64,000 bases of DNA from Planctomycetota bacterium (GTDB lineage: Bacteria; Planctomycetota; SZUA-567; H5-PLA8). This document shows positions 8,430 through 20,466 of this stretch, in pieces; the first letter of the stretch is position 1, and each line of letters opens with the position of its first letter. Below the pieces are notes generated by a model that saw only the letters and a list, made by a program, of their open reading frames with translations, was not told the DNA's origin and ran no database searches. The stretch is from contig JAKLKQ010000026.1 of assembly GCA_023150555.1 (NCBI GenBank), positions 1-64,000 of the forward strand, written 5' to 3'. Made by a program: the position numbers and the translations under genes.

Positions 8430-9266
8430 ATGAGCACCGAAGTCTGGGAGCGGATGGTTTTCAAGACGGCACTAAAAACAAGGTTCGGCCTGACGGACCG
8501 GCTGATCCGGATGCTCGGCGAACCGGACGAACGGGTGCTCAACCCACACTACCGCTCGGGACCGAAGGCCAGTCTTTACGCAGTCGCCCGTGTCAAGAAG
8601 TTCATCCGCGAGCATGCCCCTGAGATCGCGGCGTTGGAGCAACGAAGGGCCAAGCAGGCGCAGGCGCAAGCGCAACGTGTCAAGGAGGCCACCGAGGCAG
8701 ACGAGAGGGAAATGGTCCGCAAGTACCCTAGCTGGAAGGATGCACTGCCCGATGCAGCCGCGGCCATGTTCAACCTGAACCGGTTCGCAAAGCATAGATC
8801 CTGCGGTGCGGCTCAAAGCAGCTACATCTACTGCCTCAAGAGTCGCTTCGTCCACCTCCTCTATAGGATCGGTTGCTGCGAGGCCGCCCACTTGCACTTG
8901 GCCCAGCGCGAAGGCAAGGTTTGCTACGGCTGCGACGGATCCGGAAAACCTTTTTACGATGACGAGTACGACAACAGCGGCTGTCCCTGTTACCGGTGCA
9001 ATGGCTCGGGCTGGTATAAGCCTCCGTCGACGATCGAACTGGTCTATTTCCGGTTTTTGGTGGGCGGTAAAACCTACTCGTGGCACCAGCCGAAGGATAG
9101 TGTGAGTTTCGAATGCCATTTGGCAGAGGCGACGTCGGACTGGGTGCCAGACCGGGGAGAAAAGGCACTGACTATCTCAGAAACACAGATTCCTGAAGCC
9201 GAGAAGCTGGTGCGTTTCGTTCTCGCACGTGCGGATGCTGATGCGCGGAATCCCGCAACTGCATGA
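8430..9266 (+). CDS. Protein with DnaJ-type CxxCxGxG zinc motifs, no J domain
   Basis: The ATG at 8430 is preceded by GGGAGG at a good spacing, giving 278 residues. Residues about 65-100 are a charged Gln/Ala/Glu-rich helix. Near residues 165-205 are two CxxCxGxG-type units, CYGCDGSG and CYRCNGSG. This is the repeat that binds zinc in the DnaJ cysteine-rich domain and in related small proteins. The J domain with its HPD motif and the DnaJ C-terminal domains are absent, so this is not a normal DnaJ. It may use the zinc fold for protein or nucleic-acid binding. It directly precedes the helicase gene of the defence island, separated by a small hairpin. Confidence 0.65.
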   Translation: MSTEVWERMVFKTALKTRFGLTDRLIRMLGEPDERVLNPHYRSGPKASLYAVARVKKFIREHAPEIAALEQRRAKQAQAQAQRVKEATEADEREMVRKYPSWKDALPDAAAAMFNLNRFAKHRSCGAAQSSYIYCLKSRFVHLLYRIGCCEAAHLHLAQREGKVCYGCDGSGKPFYDDEYDNSGCPCYRCNGSGWYKPPSTIELVYFRFLVGGKTYSWHQPKDSVSFECHLAEATSDWVPDRGEKALTISETQIPEAEKLVRFVLARADADARNPATA

Positions 9267-9269
9267 CAT

Positions 9270-9285
9270 GGGGCCGCAAGGCCCC
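9270..9285 (+). terminator. Short GC hairpin after the zinc-motif gene
   Basis: GGGGCC (9270-9275), loop GCAA, GGCCCC (9280-9285) immediately follows the stop at 9266. The stem is stable but no T-run follows, so it may be a weak terminator. Confidence 0.45.
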
Positions 9286-9497
9286 TCCTAATCGTTGCAC
9301 CTGGCTCCCTGAAGGCAAAACAGGCTGCACACCGCCACTTGCACCATGTGGCCTACACCTTATAACGGTCATACTCCTCTGGGCGGGATACGCATAGCGG
9401 TTCCCGATTCGGGCGGCGGCACCGCTGCCGTCCAGGTCGGCCGATATGCACTTCGCCCAGGGCCTCGACCGGCTACTATTGAACCTGTGAGGCGGGC

Positions 9498-13076
<3,579 letters not shown>

Positions 13077-13115
13077 AGGCGCTAATGCGGGTCTCAGTAA
13101 AATTGGAGGTTAAAG

Positions 13116-13352
13116 ATGCCAGCAAATACAGAAGGAACCATGGTAAGTGAGACCCCAATATCGCAACCAGAATTTAGGTTCACGCGTGAACAAATGGCCA
13201 ACCTTGTAAGCCAACTCGCGTTCATGCTCGCCTCGAACACTGCTTCTGGAAATTTTGACATCCAGATTGTACCACATGCAAATCCAACCCCAGGAATTCC
13301 AACCCCGATCAACCAGTGCGACCAAGTAACCATCACAATTCACCCGAACTAG
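13116..13352 (+). CDS. Small hypothetical protein, embedded in module A
   Basis: The 78-residue product starts at an ATG with a near-perfect GGAGG ribosome binding site about 8 bases upstream. Its base composition is clearly AT-richer than the helicase before it. It has a helical middle (REQMANLVSQLAFMLASN) and a Pro/Thr-rich C-terminus. No known domain is visible. It lies 39 bases after the helicase stop, so it is probably co-transcribed. As an embedded gene it is a candidate accessory or specificity factor, but no function can be read. Confidence 0.6.
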   Translation: MPANTEGTMVSETPISQPEFRFTREQMANLVSQLAFMLASNTASGNFDIQIVPHANPTPGIPTPINQCDQVTITIHPN

Positions 13353-13366
13353 AGGGAAAATGCGCC

Positions 13367-13600
13367 ATGTCCAATGGAAGCCACCTTCACCTTAAGTGCC
13401 TCTATCACGACTGCGATGGAGAAGTGCTGGCCAATGTCAGGAATATACGTTCGAGAACACCAGAAATCGTGCACTGCAGCCTAGATCAAAACCACGAACA
13501 TTTTGTGGATGGCGGCCCCGAGACCGATCCTCAATATGATATTGCAGGCACCAGAGTTGATTACTTCCCATACCTACGGCCCGAAACTCCCCATGAGTAA
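13367..13600 (+). CDS. Small Cys/His-containing hypothetical protein, embedded in module A
   Basis: The 77-residue product starts at the ATG at 13367 behind AGAGGGA. It contains CLYHDCDG near the N-terminus and VHCSLDQNHEHF in the middle, so a Cys/His zinc site is plausible. It is acidic at the C-terminus. It lies 14 bases after the previous small gene and shares its AT-rich composition. The family is unknown. Between its stop and the next gene (13601-13741) I see no further gene. Confidence 0.55.
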   Translation: MSNGSHLHLKCLYHDCDGEVLANVRNIRSRTPEIVHCSLDQNHEHFVDGGPETDPQYDIAGTRVDYFPYLRPETPHE

Positions 13601-13741
13601 ATGTGGATGGACCACGACTTTCAATGCGGAAGTCCGAGTTAGAGGAAAAGTAGGACCAAAAGCTGATGGTTCAATCGGCCACCATGGGCGGCTTCTAGCC
13701 ACATTTCCTTGACCTGCCACCATTTGAGTTGAGGTGAAGTC

Positions 13742-14419
13742 TTGAACGTCGTAACACCAAAACTGCGCCAGAGCATTGATACCTACTTGGGCAGGTGGTC
13801 CACATACGGTGCCTATCAGCGCAATCTGGCACGGGTTACGAGCGAATCGGAGTCGTATCACGCATGGCTCAATGATGTGGACCGGTGGACAAAAGACGAG
13901 ACCATAGAGTTTCTCAACGGAATCTGGGCGGTCAATTCATTTGGCTACCGCCTCGGGGAGATCATGGCAGCAAACAACTACAAAGATATACGCCAATGCT
14001 TCAAGAAGCTGCTCAAGCCGCGCAAGTCAGGTCAAGCGCGCATCGAAGCCGCCGCCATACCCAAGATTGAAGTAGCGACGCTCAGCGAGGTGCTCTGCTT
14101 CATGCAGCCGGACACCTACGGCATCCAGAACAAGCGCAGCACGGTCGGTCTTTGCCTGGCCAGCGATGTAGGCCAGTTGGTCCCTTCCGCATACGACCCG
14201 AATTCAACGGTCGGCGCCACTCCATTCAGCTCGATGCCCTACGACGAATTTAATGTGTTGCTGGCTGACGTGAAGCACGCCCTATTTGCCGCAGTTGAAA
14301 AGCGTTGGCCGAAGGAAAAGAAGCAAGCAGCCAAGTTCTACTGTGAATTTGGTTTTCTGGTGGCCGATCAGCTTCTTGAACACTGGTTCATAGAGTTTAA
14401 AAAGTACCTGCGACCTTAG
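13742..14419 (+). CDS. Hypothetical protein, embedded in module A
   Basis: The 225-residue product probably starts at a TTG at 13742, preceded by GAGG at a suitable distance. It is largely helical. An N-terminal helical part (about 1-60) contains SIDTYLGRWSTYGAYQRNL, the central part (about 65-110) is basic, and a C-terminal part follows with a Trp- and Phe-rich end. No nuclease, ATPase or membrane motif is visible. Composition is like the neighbouring embedded genes and unlike the helicase and methylase. It may act with the reader-domain protein encoded next. Function unknown. Confidence 0.6.
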   Translation: MNVVTPKLRQSIDTYLGRWSTYGAYQRNLARVTSESESYHAWLNDVDRWTKDETIEFLNGIWAVNSFGYRLGEIMAANNYKDIRQCFKKLLKPRKSGQARIEAAAIPKIEVATLSEVLCFMQPDTYGIQNKRSTVGLCLASDVGQLVPSAYDPNSTVGATPFSSMPYDEFNVLLADVKHALFAAVEKRWPKEKKQAAKFYCEFGFLVADQLLEHWFIEFKKYLRP

Positions 14420-14449
14420 CCCGCATCCATGAATTAGGAGTGCAATAGC

Positions 14450-15055
14450 GTGAATTCCCTCGAAGCACCCTTGCTATTCGTTCGCTGCGGATGGCTGGAA
14501 TACTACGATCAGGATCTAGATGCGGACGACCCCGAAGGCGGGGGAGCGTACAATCGGGAATCCGTGGGTTCAGAGGCAAACAACTTCAAGATCGTCGACG
14601 GCAAGTGTTACGGATACGCCCGCACGGGCAAGAAGGACGGCTACAACTTATCTCGTTGTTGGCCCGGCGGCACGCAACCCAAGTCGAGTCTGACGGGAGT
14701 TCTCGTCATGATCGTTGCCAAAAGGCCTTTTCCTGACGGCGGCCAAGTAATCGTTGGCTGGTTTCGGGACGCCAGGCTACATGACGCTGTTCTCATGCGG
14801 GAAGATTTGAAGCCGAACGAGACAGGTCCTTATGGCGCCTACAATTTTGAAGCCGAGAGCGCGGGGTGTCTGCTCCTGCCGCTGAACAAACGTACCTTCG
14901 TCATCCCCAAGGGTGCTGGAGGAATGGGGCAGGCCAACGTGTACTACTGCTTCGAGGAGGATTGGACGCAACGCGGGCACCACTGGATTTTCCAGGCCAT
15001 CGACTATGTCCAAAGCTACAAAGGTCCAAACCTAATGAAGCGAAAAGCATCATGA
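14450..15055 (+). CDS. Predicted reader-domain protein of the kind found on HNH nucleases
   Basis: The 201-residue product starts at a GTG with GGAG upstream. Its conserved-looking blocks in order are [57 protein letters not shown] and, near 155-170, [17 protein letters not shown]. This pattern (GW..Y, GGG.Y, E..NF, YGY, GGMGQ.N..Y) matches, from memory, a domain often fused to HNH or other restriction nucleases and thought to sense DNA modification. Here it stands alone with no HNH motif. The stop overlaps the methylase start (ATGA at 15052-15055), so the two are coupled. Inferred role: a target or modification sensor of module A. Confidence 0.55.
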   Translation: MNSLEAPLLFVRCGWLEYYDQDLDADDPEGGGAYNRESVGSEANNFKIVDGKCYGYARTGKKDGYNLSRCWPGGTQPKSSLTGVLVMIVAKRPFPDGGQVIVGWFRDARLHDAVLMREDLKPNETGPYGAYNFEAESAGCLLLPLNKRTFVIPKGAGGMGQANVYYCFEEDWTQRGHHWIFQAIDYVQSYKGPNLMKRKAS

Positions 15056-16445
15056 CCAGGACACCAAAGAAGCTCATCGAGGTCGCGCTGCCGCTGGACG
15101 CAATCAACAGGGCGTCTGCGAGGGAGAAGTCGATCCGGCACGGGCATCCGAGCACGCTGCACCTTTGGTGGGCACGGCGGCCGTTGGCGGCGGCGCGGGC
15201 GGTGATCTTCGCGCAGATGGTGGACGATCCGTCCGTGTACGCCGACGTGCTGCTTTCCGATCCGGGCAAGAAGCGCAGCGCGCAGGCGGACCTCAGGAAA
15301 CGGCTGGCCGCGTGGGAGGCCAAGCCCAAGGAGGACCGCGAGAAGACCCCGAAGCCGACGCTGGAGGAGTGCGCCGCCGACCACGAGCGCACGCGGCTGT
15401 TCGGGATCATCGAAGAACTGGTCCAGTGGGAGAACACGACCAACGAAGCGGTCTTGCAGAAGGCTCGTGACGAGATCTGGCAGTCCTGGCGGCGGACGTG
15501 TACAGCCAACATCGGGCACCCCCAAGCGAAGGAACTCTTCGACCGTAACAAGCTCCCGGCCTTCCACGATCCCTTCGCCGGCGGCGGTGCGCTACCTTTG
15601 GAAGCCCAGCGACTGGGGCTGGAAGCCTACGCCAGCGATCTAAACCCCGTCGCTGTCCTCATCAACAAGGCGATGATCGAGATCCCGCCCAAGTTCGCGG
15701 GCAAGCCGCCGGTGAACCCCGAGGCACGTAAGGGCAAGGAGCTTTTCAAGAAGCAATGGCGCGGCGCGCAGGGGCTGGCCGAGGACGTGCGCTACTACGG
15801 CCAGTGGATGCGCGACGAGGCGGAGAAACGCATCGGCCACCTTTACCCGAAGATCGAGATCACCGCCGCGATGGCGCAGGAGCGGAAGGATTTGAAACCG
15901 CTCGTCGGGCGGAAGCTCACCGTCATCGCCTGGCTCTGGGCGCGCACGGTGAAGAGCCCGAACCCGGCCTTTCGCGAGGTGGACGTGCCGCTGGCCTCCA
16001 CCTTCATGCTCTCGACCAAGCCGGGCAAGGAAGCCTGGGTCGAGCCGGTGATCGAGAAGCACGGCTACCGCTTCATCGTGCAGGTGGGCAAGCCGAAGGA
16101 CGCCGAGGCGGCGAAGGCTGGCACCAAGCTCGCGCGCGGCGCGAACTTCCGCTGCGTGATTTCCGGCACGCCCATCGCGGGCGACTACATCAAGGCCGAG
16201 GGCAAGGCCGGGCGGATGGGCGCGCGGCTCATGGCCATCGTGGCCGAGGGCGAACGCGGGCGCGTCTATCTCCCGCCCACGCCGGAGCACGAGGCGGCGG
16301 CGAAAAAGGCGAAGCCGGAGTGGAAGCCGGAAGGTGCTTTTGTTGAAGACGCGCGAGCATTCACTCCGTGCATTTACGGGCTCAACGAGTGGCAGAAGCT
16401 GTTCATGAACCGGCAAGCGGCAGCACTCGCTACACTTTCTGATTT
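15052..16445 (+). pseudogene. DUF1156 DNA methylase, 5' fragment, cut by the IS element
   Basis: The start ATG overlaps the preceding stop. The N-terminal [21 protein letters not shown] block and [14 protein letters not shown] are typical of DUF1156 adenine-specific methylases. The S-adenosylmethionine motif I is [13 protein letters not shown] (Asp about 173). The frame runs into the ISKra4-type insertion at 16446 and stops at 16467 after a few foreign codons. The fragment therefore has the cofactor site but lacks the catalytic DPPY motif, which lies in the 3' fragment. With the IS removed at the 9-bp duplication, the frame joins exactly to 18110 and encodes 993 residues. The methylase should be inactive as it stands. 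Confidence 0.85.
16437..16445. repeat. Target-site duplication, left copy
   Basis: TTCTGATTT directly abuts the left terminal repeat of the insertion. An identical 9-base copy lies at 18101-18109. Two perfect copies suggest a recent insertion. Confidence 0.85.
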
Positions 16446-18100
16446 GAGTGTGGCCCTTTTCGGTTGACCTCTACGCGGCTGATTTCCCGTAGTGGCGCTC
16501 CTTCTCTCTCTGGATGTGGTACTGCCAGAAGGCGTCCCAATGGCCATTCTTCTTCACTGCGCGAAGATGGAGCACCGACTGCGCGCCTGCTCGCGTCCAA
16601 CGCATGCCCGATCCATCGGTGCGATCCTTGACGAGCCCTCCGCATGCGCCTTCGACCACGCCTGTGGCGATAGGGAAACCCTGTGCCAGCCACTGGTCGT
16701 AGCGCATCAGGTGGCGATGGCGGTCCAGGTACCCGATGGCCTTGTTCAGGGCGCGCTTTTGTGGCGCGCTCAGCCGATCTCCTCGCTTGGTCAGCATTTG
16801 CCGCCAGCCTCCCACCACGCGGCCCACTTGCCCGCGCAGCAGTTCGAGCGTGACCCTGCGCACCCATTCGACCCGAGCCGGCCCGCGTTCTCCATGTATG
16901 GCATTGGCCAGTTCCCACACGTACTCCTGGACATGCATGATGTCCAAGCACACGCCTTCCACGCGATGGCTCCAGCCGCGACGCGTCATCTCCTCCTCGA
17001 AGCGTTGCTCCAGACCTGACCCCGCATCCAAAAGCATGTAGATCGGCCGATGCTCGTCAGGATCGCGCCGTGCGATCTCATCGGCCATGCGCGCAAAACT
17101 TCCTTCTTTTCCGTACAGGCTGGCGAACACGGTCTTATTCAGGGGCGCACGTGCCTTCGCCGAAGACGCTTCCGCTCGCTCTTCTGGCGTTCGTTCCCGC
17201 AGCAGGGCCGCGACCATCTCCTCCGGCGTTCGGGGCTCCGGTCTAAAGGTAAAGAGCGCCGTCACCACCGCTTCGCGCCGCTGGCCCGGCTTTTCTCCCT
17301 TGCCCCGTCGCGGAGAAACCACCGGCGCCTCGGCCTCTGCGGACATGGGCTTCTCGGACGGCACCATGCGTACCCCTTTGCCGTCGGCCTGCGCGCAGAA
17401 GACCGATCCCTCGTCCTCTGGCGCATCAAGTTGCCGGTAGAAATCGTCCACGTTCGTTGCCGTCTCCCGCGCAATCTGTTCCTGTCCGCGCTTCCACAAC
17501 GGCAGGCCCAGAAGTTCGCTCAACGAGGTCGTGGCCTTTTCGTAGGCCTGATCGACGACACCGGCTTGCGCCCACTGGTCGAGCAGGTACGAGTAGCGCC
17601 GCTCCGGCAAGTTCAACGACGCGTCCAAGGGGAACACGCCTGCCTGGCCAGCTTGCCAGTAGTACGCACGCCTGATCTCCACCAAACCAAAGATCGACAG
17701 GTACCGGCAGGTCTTGAGCCCATGGTACGGCAGGATACAACCGTCGTGGCCCACGCAGCCGCCATCGACCTTGCCCGTCCCGCGACGTGCCACCATCTCC
17801 TTGAGCAGGCTCAACCCCAAGCCCTGAAGCATGCGAAACAACTCGCGCTCGACCTCATGCGCCTCCTTGGACTGCGCCGCTCCTTCTACAAAGGCTCGCA
17901 TCGCGGCCAGGACCTCATCCTGCTCGACACGCAGCCGTTCGATCTGATAGAGTTCCACCTTGGGTCTCCTTCCTTCGGGCGAAAAAACATCCCCCTCGAA
18001 CAGGAATGTTTATCGCCCGGGAGGCCCATTTTCCCCATGACCAAAACCATAACCCCCAATCCAGAAGCACTTTGGCGCCCAACCGAAAAAATCCACACTC
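16446..18100 (-). mobile_element. ISKra4-type insertion sequence, 1,655 bp, inside the DUF1156 methylase
   Basis: Imperfect terminal inverted repeats bound the element. The left end reads GAGTGTGG-CCCTTTTCGGTTG from 16446. The right end, read inward from 18100, is GAGTGTGG-ATTTTTTCGGTTG. It is flanked by 9-bp duplications TTCTGATTT (16437-16445 and 18101-18109). It carries one transposase on the minus strand, opposite to the methylase. Both ends and the transposase look intact, so the element may still move. Confidence 0.85.
16471..17958 (-). CDS. ISKra4-family transposase
   Basis: The 495-residue product starts at a GTG at 17958 behind a GGAG motif. The C-terminal block TGVVEGACGGLVKDRTDGSG followed by GMRW and HLRAVKKNGHWDAFW is characteristic of ISKra4 transposases. 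MLLDAGSGLEQRFEEEM lies in the catalytic core, with acidic residues fit for a DDE nuclease. The length is normal for the family and no frameshift is seen, so it is probably functional. A long plus-strand frame opposite it (17050-18111) is a shadow. Confidence 0.85.
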   Translation of the reverse strand: MELYQIERLRVEQDEVLAAMRAFVEGAAQSKEAHEVERELFRMLQGLGLSLLKEMVARRGTGKVDGGCVGHDGCILPYHGLKTCRYLSIFGLVEIRRAYYWQAGQAGVFPLDASLNLPERRYSYLLDQWAQAGVVDQAYEKATTSLSELLGLPLWKRGQEQIARETATNVDDFYRQLDAPEDEGSVFCAQADGKGVRMVPSEKPMSAEAEAPVVSPRRGKGEKPGQRREAVVTALFTFRPEPRTPEEMVAALLRERTPEERAEASSAKARAPLNKTVFASLYGKEGSFARMADEIARRDPDEHRPIYMLLDAGSGLEQRFEEEMTRRGWSHRVEGVCLDIMHVQEYVWELANAIHGERGPARVEWVRRVTLELLRGQVGRVVGGWRQMLTKRGDRLSAPQKRALNKAIGYLDRHRHLMRYDQWLAQGFPIATGVVEGACGGLVKDRTDGSGMRWTRAGAQSVLHLRAVKKNGHWDAFWQYHIQREKERHYGKSAA

Positions 18101-18109
18101 TTCTGATTT
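18101..18109. repeat. Target-site duplication, right copy
   Basis: TTCTGATTT directly follows the right terminal repeat, identical to 16437-16445. The next base (18110) continues the methylase codon begun at 16444. Confidence 0.85.
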
Positions 18110-19697
18110 AGCTCAGGAGGTGCGCAGGCACATTCAGCGCGACGTTAAACTTGCCGGGCTTGCCGATGACGGGAAAAATCTGGGTGAGGGCGGCTCCTCC
18201 GCCTCGGCATACGCAGATGCCATTTCCGTTTGTCTCTCAATGTGCGTGAGCCGACAGGCGAATCGCAGCGCCACGCTCAATATTTGGGACCAGGCTGGCG
18301 AGAACGTTCAGCAGGTTTTCGGAATGCAGGCGCTCCGCATGACATGGGATTTTGTGGAGGGAAATCCATTCAGCTCCTCAACTGGGAATTTTACCGGTCA
18401 GATCGAGTATTTTACCAAAGTGATCGATGTTGCCTGTTCTGCCTTTGTTGGCGGTAACGCAGAACACGCAGATGCACAGTCTCAGGCGATTAGCACCAAT
18501 AAGGTAATTTCAACCGACCCTCCCTACTACGACAACGTCCCCTACGCAGACCTGTCCGATTTCTTTTATGTCTGGCTGAGGCGGTCACTAAGGCCCGTTC
18601 TGCCCGCTCTTTTCGCGACTCTTGCAGTGCCGAAGTCGGAAGAGTTGGTTGCATTTGCATATAGGCACAAGGGCAAGGCTGAAGCTGAGGCGTTCTTCCT
18701 CAACGGGATGACGCAAGCGATGCGCAAGCTCGTTTCGCAATCTCACCCTGGGTTTCCAGTGACGATCTACTATGCATTTCGCCAATCGGAAAAAGAAGGT
18801 GATGGCGGTGCCGCCAGCACTGGGTGGGAGACTTTTCTTGCGGCTGTTATCGACGCCGGCTTTTCAATCAGCGGAACGTGGCCGGCAAGGACCGAATACA
18901 CGAGCCACTTGAAGACAACACGCAGCGCCCTTGCCTCCAGCATCGTCCTCGTCTGCCGCCCACGCGCAGCCGACGCCCCTACCGCCACGCGCCGCGAGTT
19001 CGTCAGCGCGCTCAAGGCCGAACTACCCGACGCCCTCCGCCACCTCCAAGCCGGCAACATCGCCCCGGTGGACCTCGCGCAGGCCGCCATCGGCCCCGGC
19101 ATGGCCGTCTTCACCCGCTATGCGAAGGTGCTCGACGCGGAAGGCAAGCCCCTGCCCGTCCGCGAGGCACTGGCGCTCATTAACCAGACCCTCGACGAGG
19201 CGCTGGCCGAGCAGGAAGGCGACTTCGACGCCGATAGCCGCTGGGCGCTGGCCTGGTTCGACCAGAACGGCTTTGCCGAGGGCGAGTACGGCGTCGCCGA
19301 AACCCTTAGCAAGGCCAAGAACACCAGTGTGGGGGGCATGGTCGAAGCCGGCATCCTGGAGTCCAAGCGCGGTAAGGTCAGGCTGCTGAAGCCGGAGGAA
19401 CTGCCCGAAGACTGGAACCCAGCCACCGACGCGCGCCTGACCACGTGGGAGACGGTTCACCACTTGGTCCGCGTCCTCGATGCCGGCGAAGCCGCCGCCG
19501 CCGATCTGGTCGCCAAGCTGGGTTCGAAGGCCGAACCTGCCCGCGACCTGGCCTACCGACTCTACAACCTCTGCGAGCGCAAGAAGCGCGCCGCCGAAGC
19601 CCTGGCCTACAACGCACTGGTCCAGTCCTGGCCCGAGATCATGCGCTTGGCCCAGGAAGTCGCGAGCACGCAACCGTCGCAGGCGGAGTTGTTCTAG
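18110..19697 (+). pseudogene. DUF1156 DNA methylase, 3' fragment
   Basis: This is the continuation of the split methylase. It begins AQEVRRHIQRD right after the duplication and contains the catalytic motif STDPPYYDNVPYADL (Asp about 601 of the rejoined protein), then VWLRRSL and FFLNGMTQAM, as expected for DUF1156 methylases. It has no ribosome binding site or start of its own; an open frame reaching back into the IS to 18006 is accidental. The C-terminal region (about 700-993) is intact to the TAG at 19697. The gene order continues with the UDG-like gene two bases later. Confidence 0.85.
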
Positions 19698-19699
19698 CC

Positions 19700-20449
19700 A
19701 TGGATGCCCTGCTCGAACTGCGCGAAGGAATCCGCGCCTGCCGGAACCACGGCAACGCAGGCTGCGCCGAACTGATCGCGTACCTCGACGAGAAGGCCGT
19801 GCCGGGCGCAAGCCACCCGCTCCTGTTTCAGCACGTGCCGAAGGCGCGTGTAATGATCGTCGGCTCGGTACCGGGCGGCATCGGGACCAACACCGCGAAG
19901 GCCAACTACCAGAATCTGGTCAACGGGGAATACAGCATAGGCCACAAGAGCGCGCAGGGATTGGGCGTGATCATGCGCGCGGCGGACAAGCTGAAGGGCC
20001 ATGAGTCGTCGCCGTTGCTTGAAGAACTGCCGACCACGCCGGAGGCTCAGCAGGCGCACCTGGACGCCCGCGCCCGCTTGGGCCTGCACGTGACCAATAT
20101 CGTGAAGTGCTACGCGCCGACCGGATGGGACCAGGAGAAGGGCGGGCGCTGGCCCGTCGCTGCCGACGCCTGCGCGGAACGTTTCCTGAAGCGCGAGTTT
20201 GAGCTGGTGGACCCGGCGGCCGTGATCCTGCTGGGCGCCATCGTGGCCGGCTGGTTCTCTCGGCGCGAGGGCTGGAAGCGCGAGAAGCTGCGCATCCGGG
20301 ATTGGACCGCGCAGGCCGGTCCCCTTGAATGCTTCGGCAAACCCCGGTACGTCACCGCCTGGGCGCACCCGGGAGGCCAGGGGTTCTGGGCCAGCGAACG
20401 GAAGCAGTGGCCGACCTACGCGGAGCAGTTGGCAAAGTTCATCGCATAA
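19700..20449 (+). CDS. Uracil-DNA-glycosylase-superfamily protein in module A
   Basis: The 249-residue product starts at the ATG at 19700, two bases after the methylase stop. It reads like a UDG-fold protein: ARVMIVGSVPGG (motif 1 position, about residue 43), VTNIVKCYAPTGWD, VDPAAVILLGAIVAGWF (typical of family 4-6 UDGs) and WAHPGG (motif 2 position). The classic catalytic Asp and HPS motif are not clear, so the base removed, if any, is uncertain. It could be a sensor of modified DNA. It lies between methylase and ATPase on the same strand and is probably part of the same transcript. Confidence 0.65.
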   Translation: MDALLELREGIRACRNHGNAGCAELIAYLDEKAVPGASHPLLFQHVPKARVMIVGSVPGGIGTNTAKANYQNLVNGEYSIGHKSAQGLGVIMRAADKLKGHESSPLLEELPTTPEAQQAHLDARARLGLHVTNIVKCYAPTGWDQEKGGRWPVAADACAERFLKREFELVDPAAVILLGAIVAGWFSRREGWKREKLRIRDWTAQAGPLECFGKPRYVTAWAHPGGQGFWASERKQWPTYAEQLAKFIA

Positions 20450-20466
20450 GATTCGGGAGCTTTGGT

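Noticed and set aside
18006-18109. Apparent N-terminus of the 3' methylase frame
   Set aside because: These bases belong to the IS end and the duplicated target. They only happen to be open; the real upstream exon is 15052-16445.
17050-18111. 353-residue plus-strand frame inside the IS
   Set aside because: It is antisense to the transposase, has no ribosome binding site, and its composition is that of a reverse-strand shadow.
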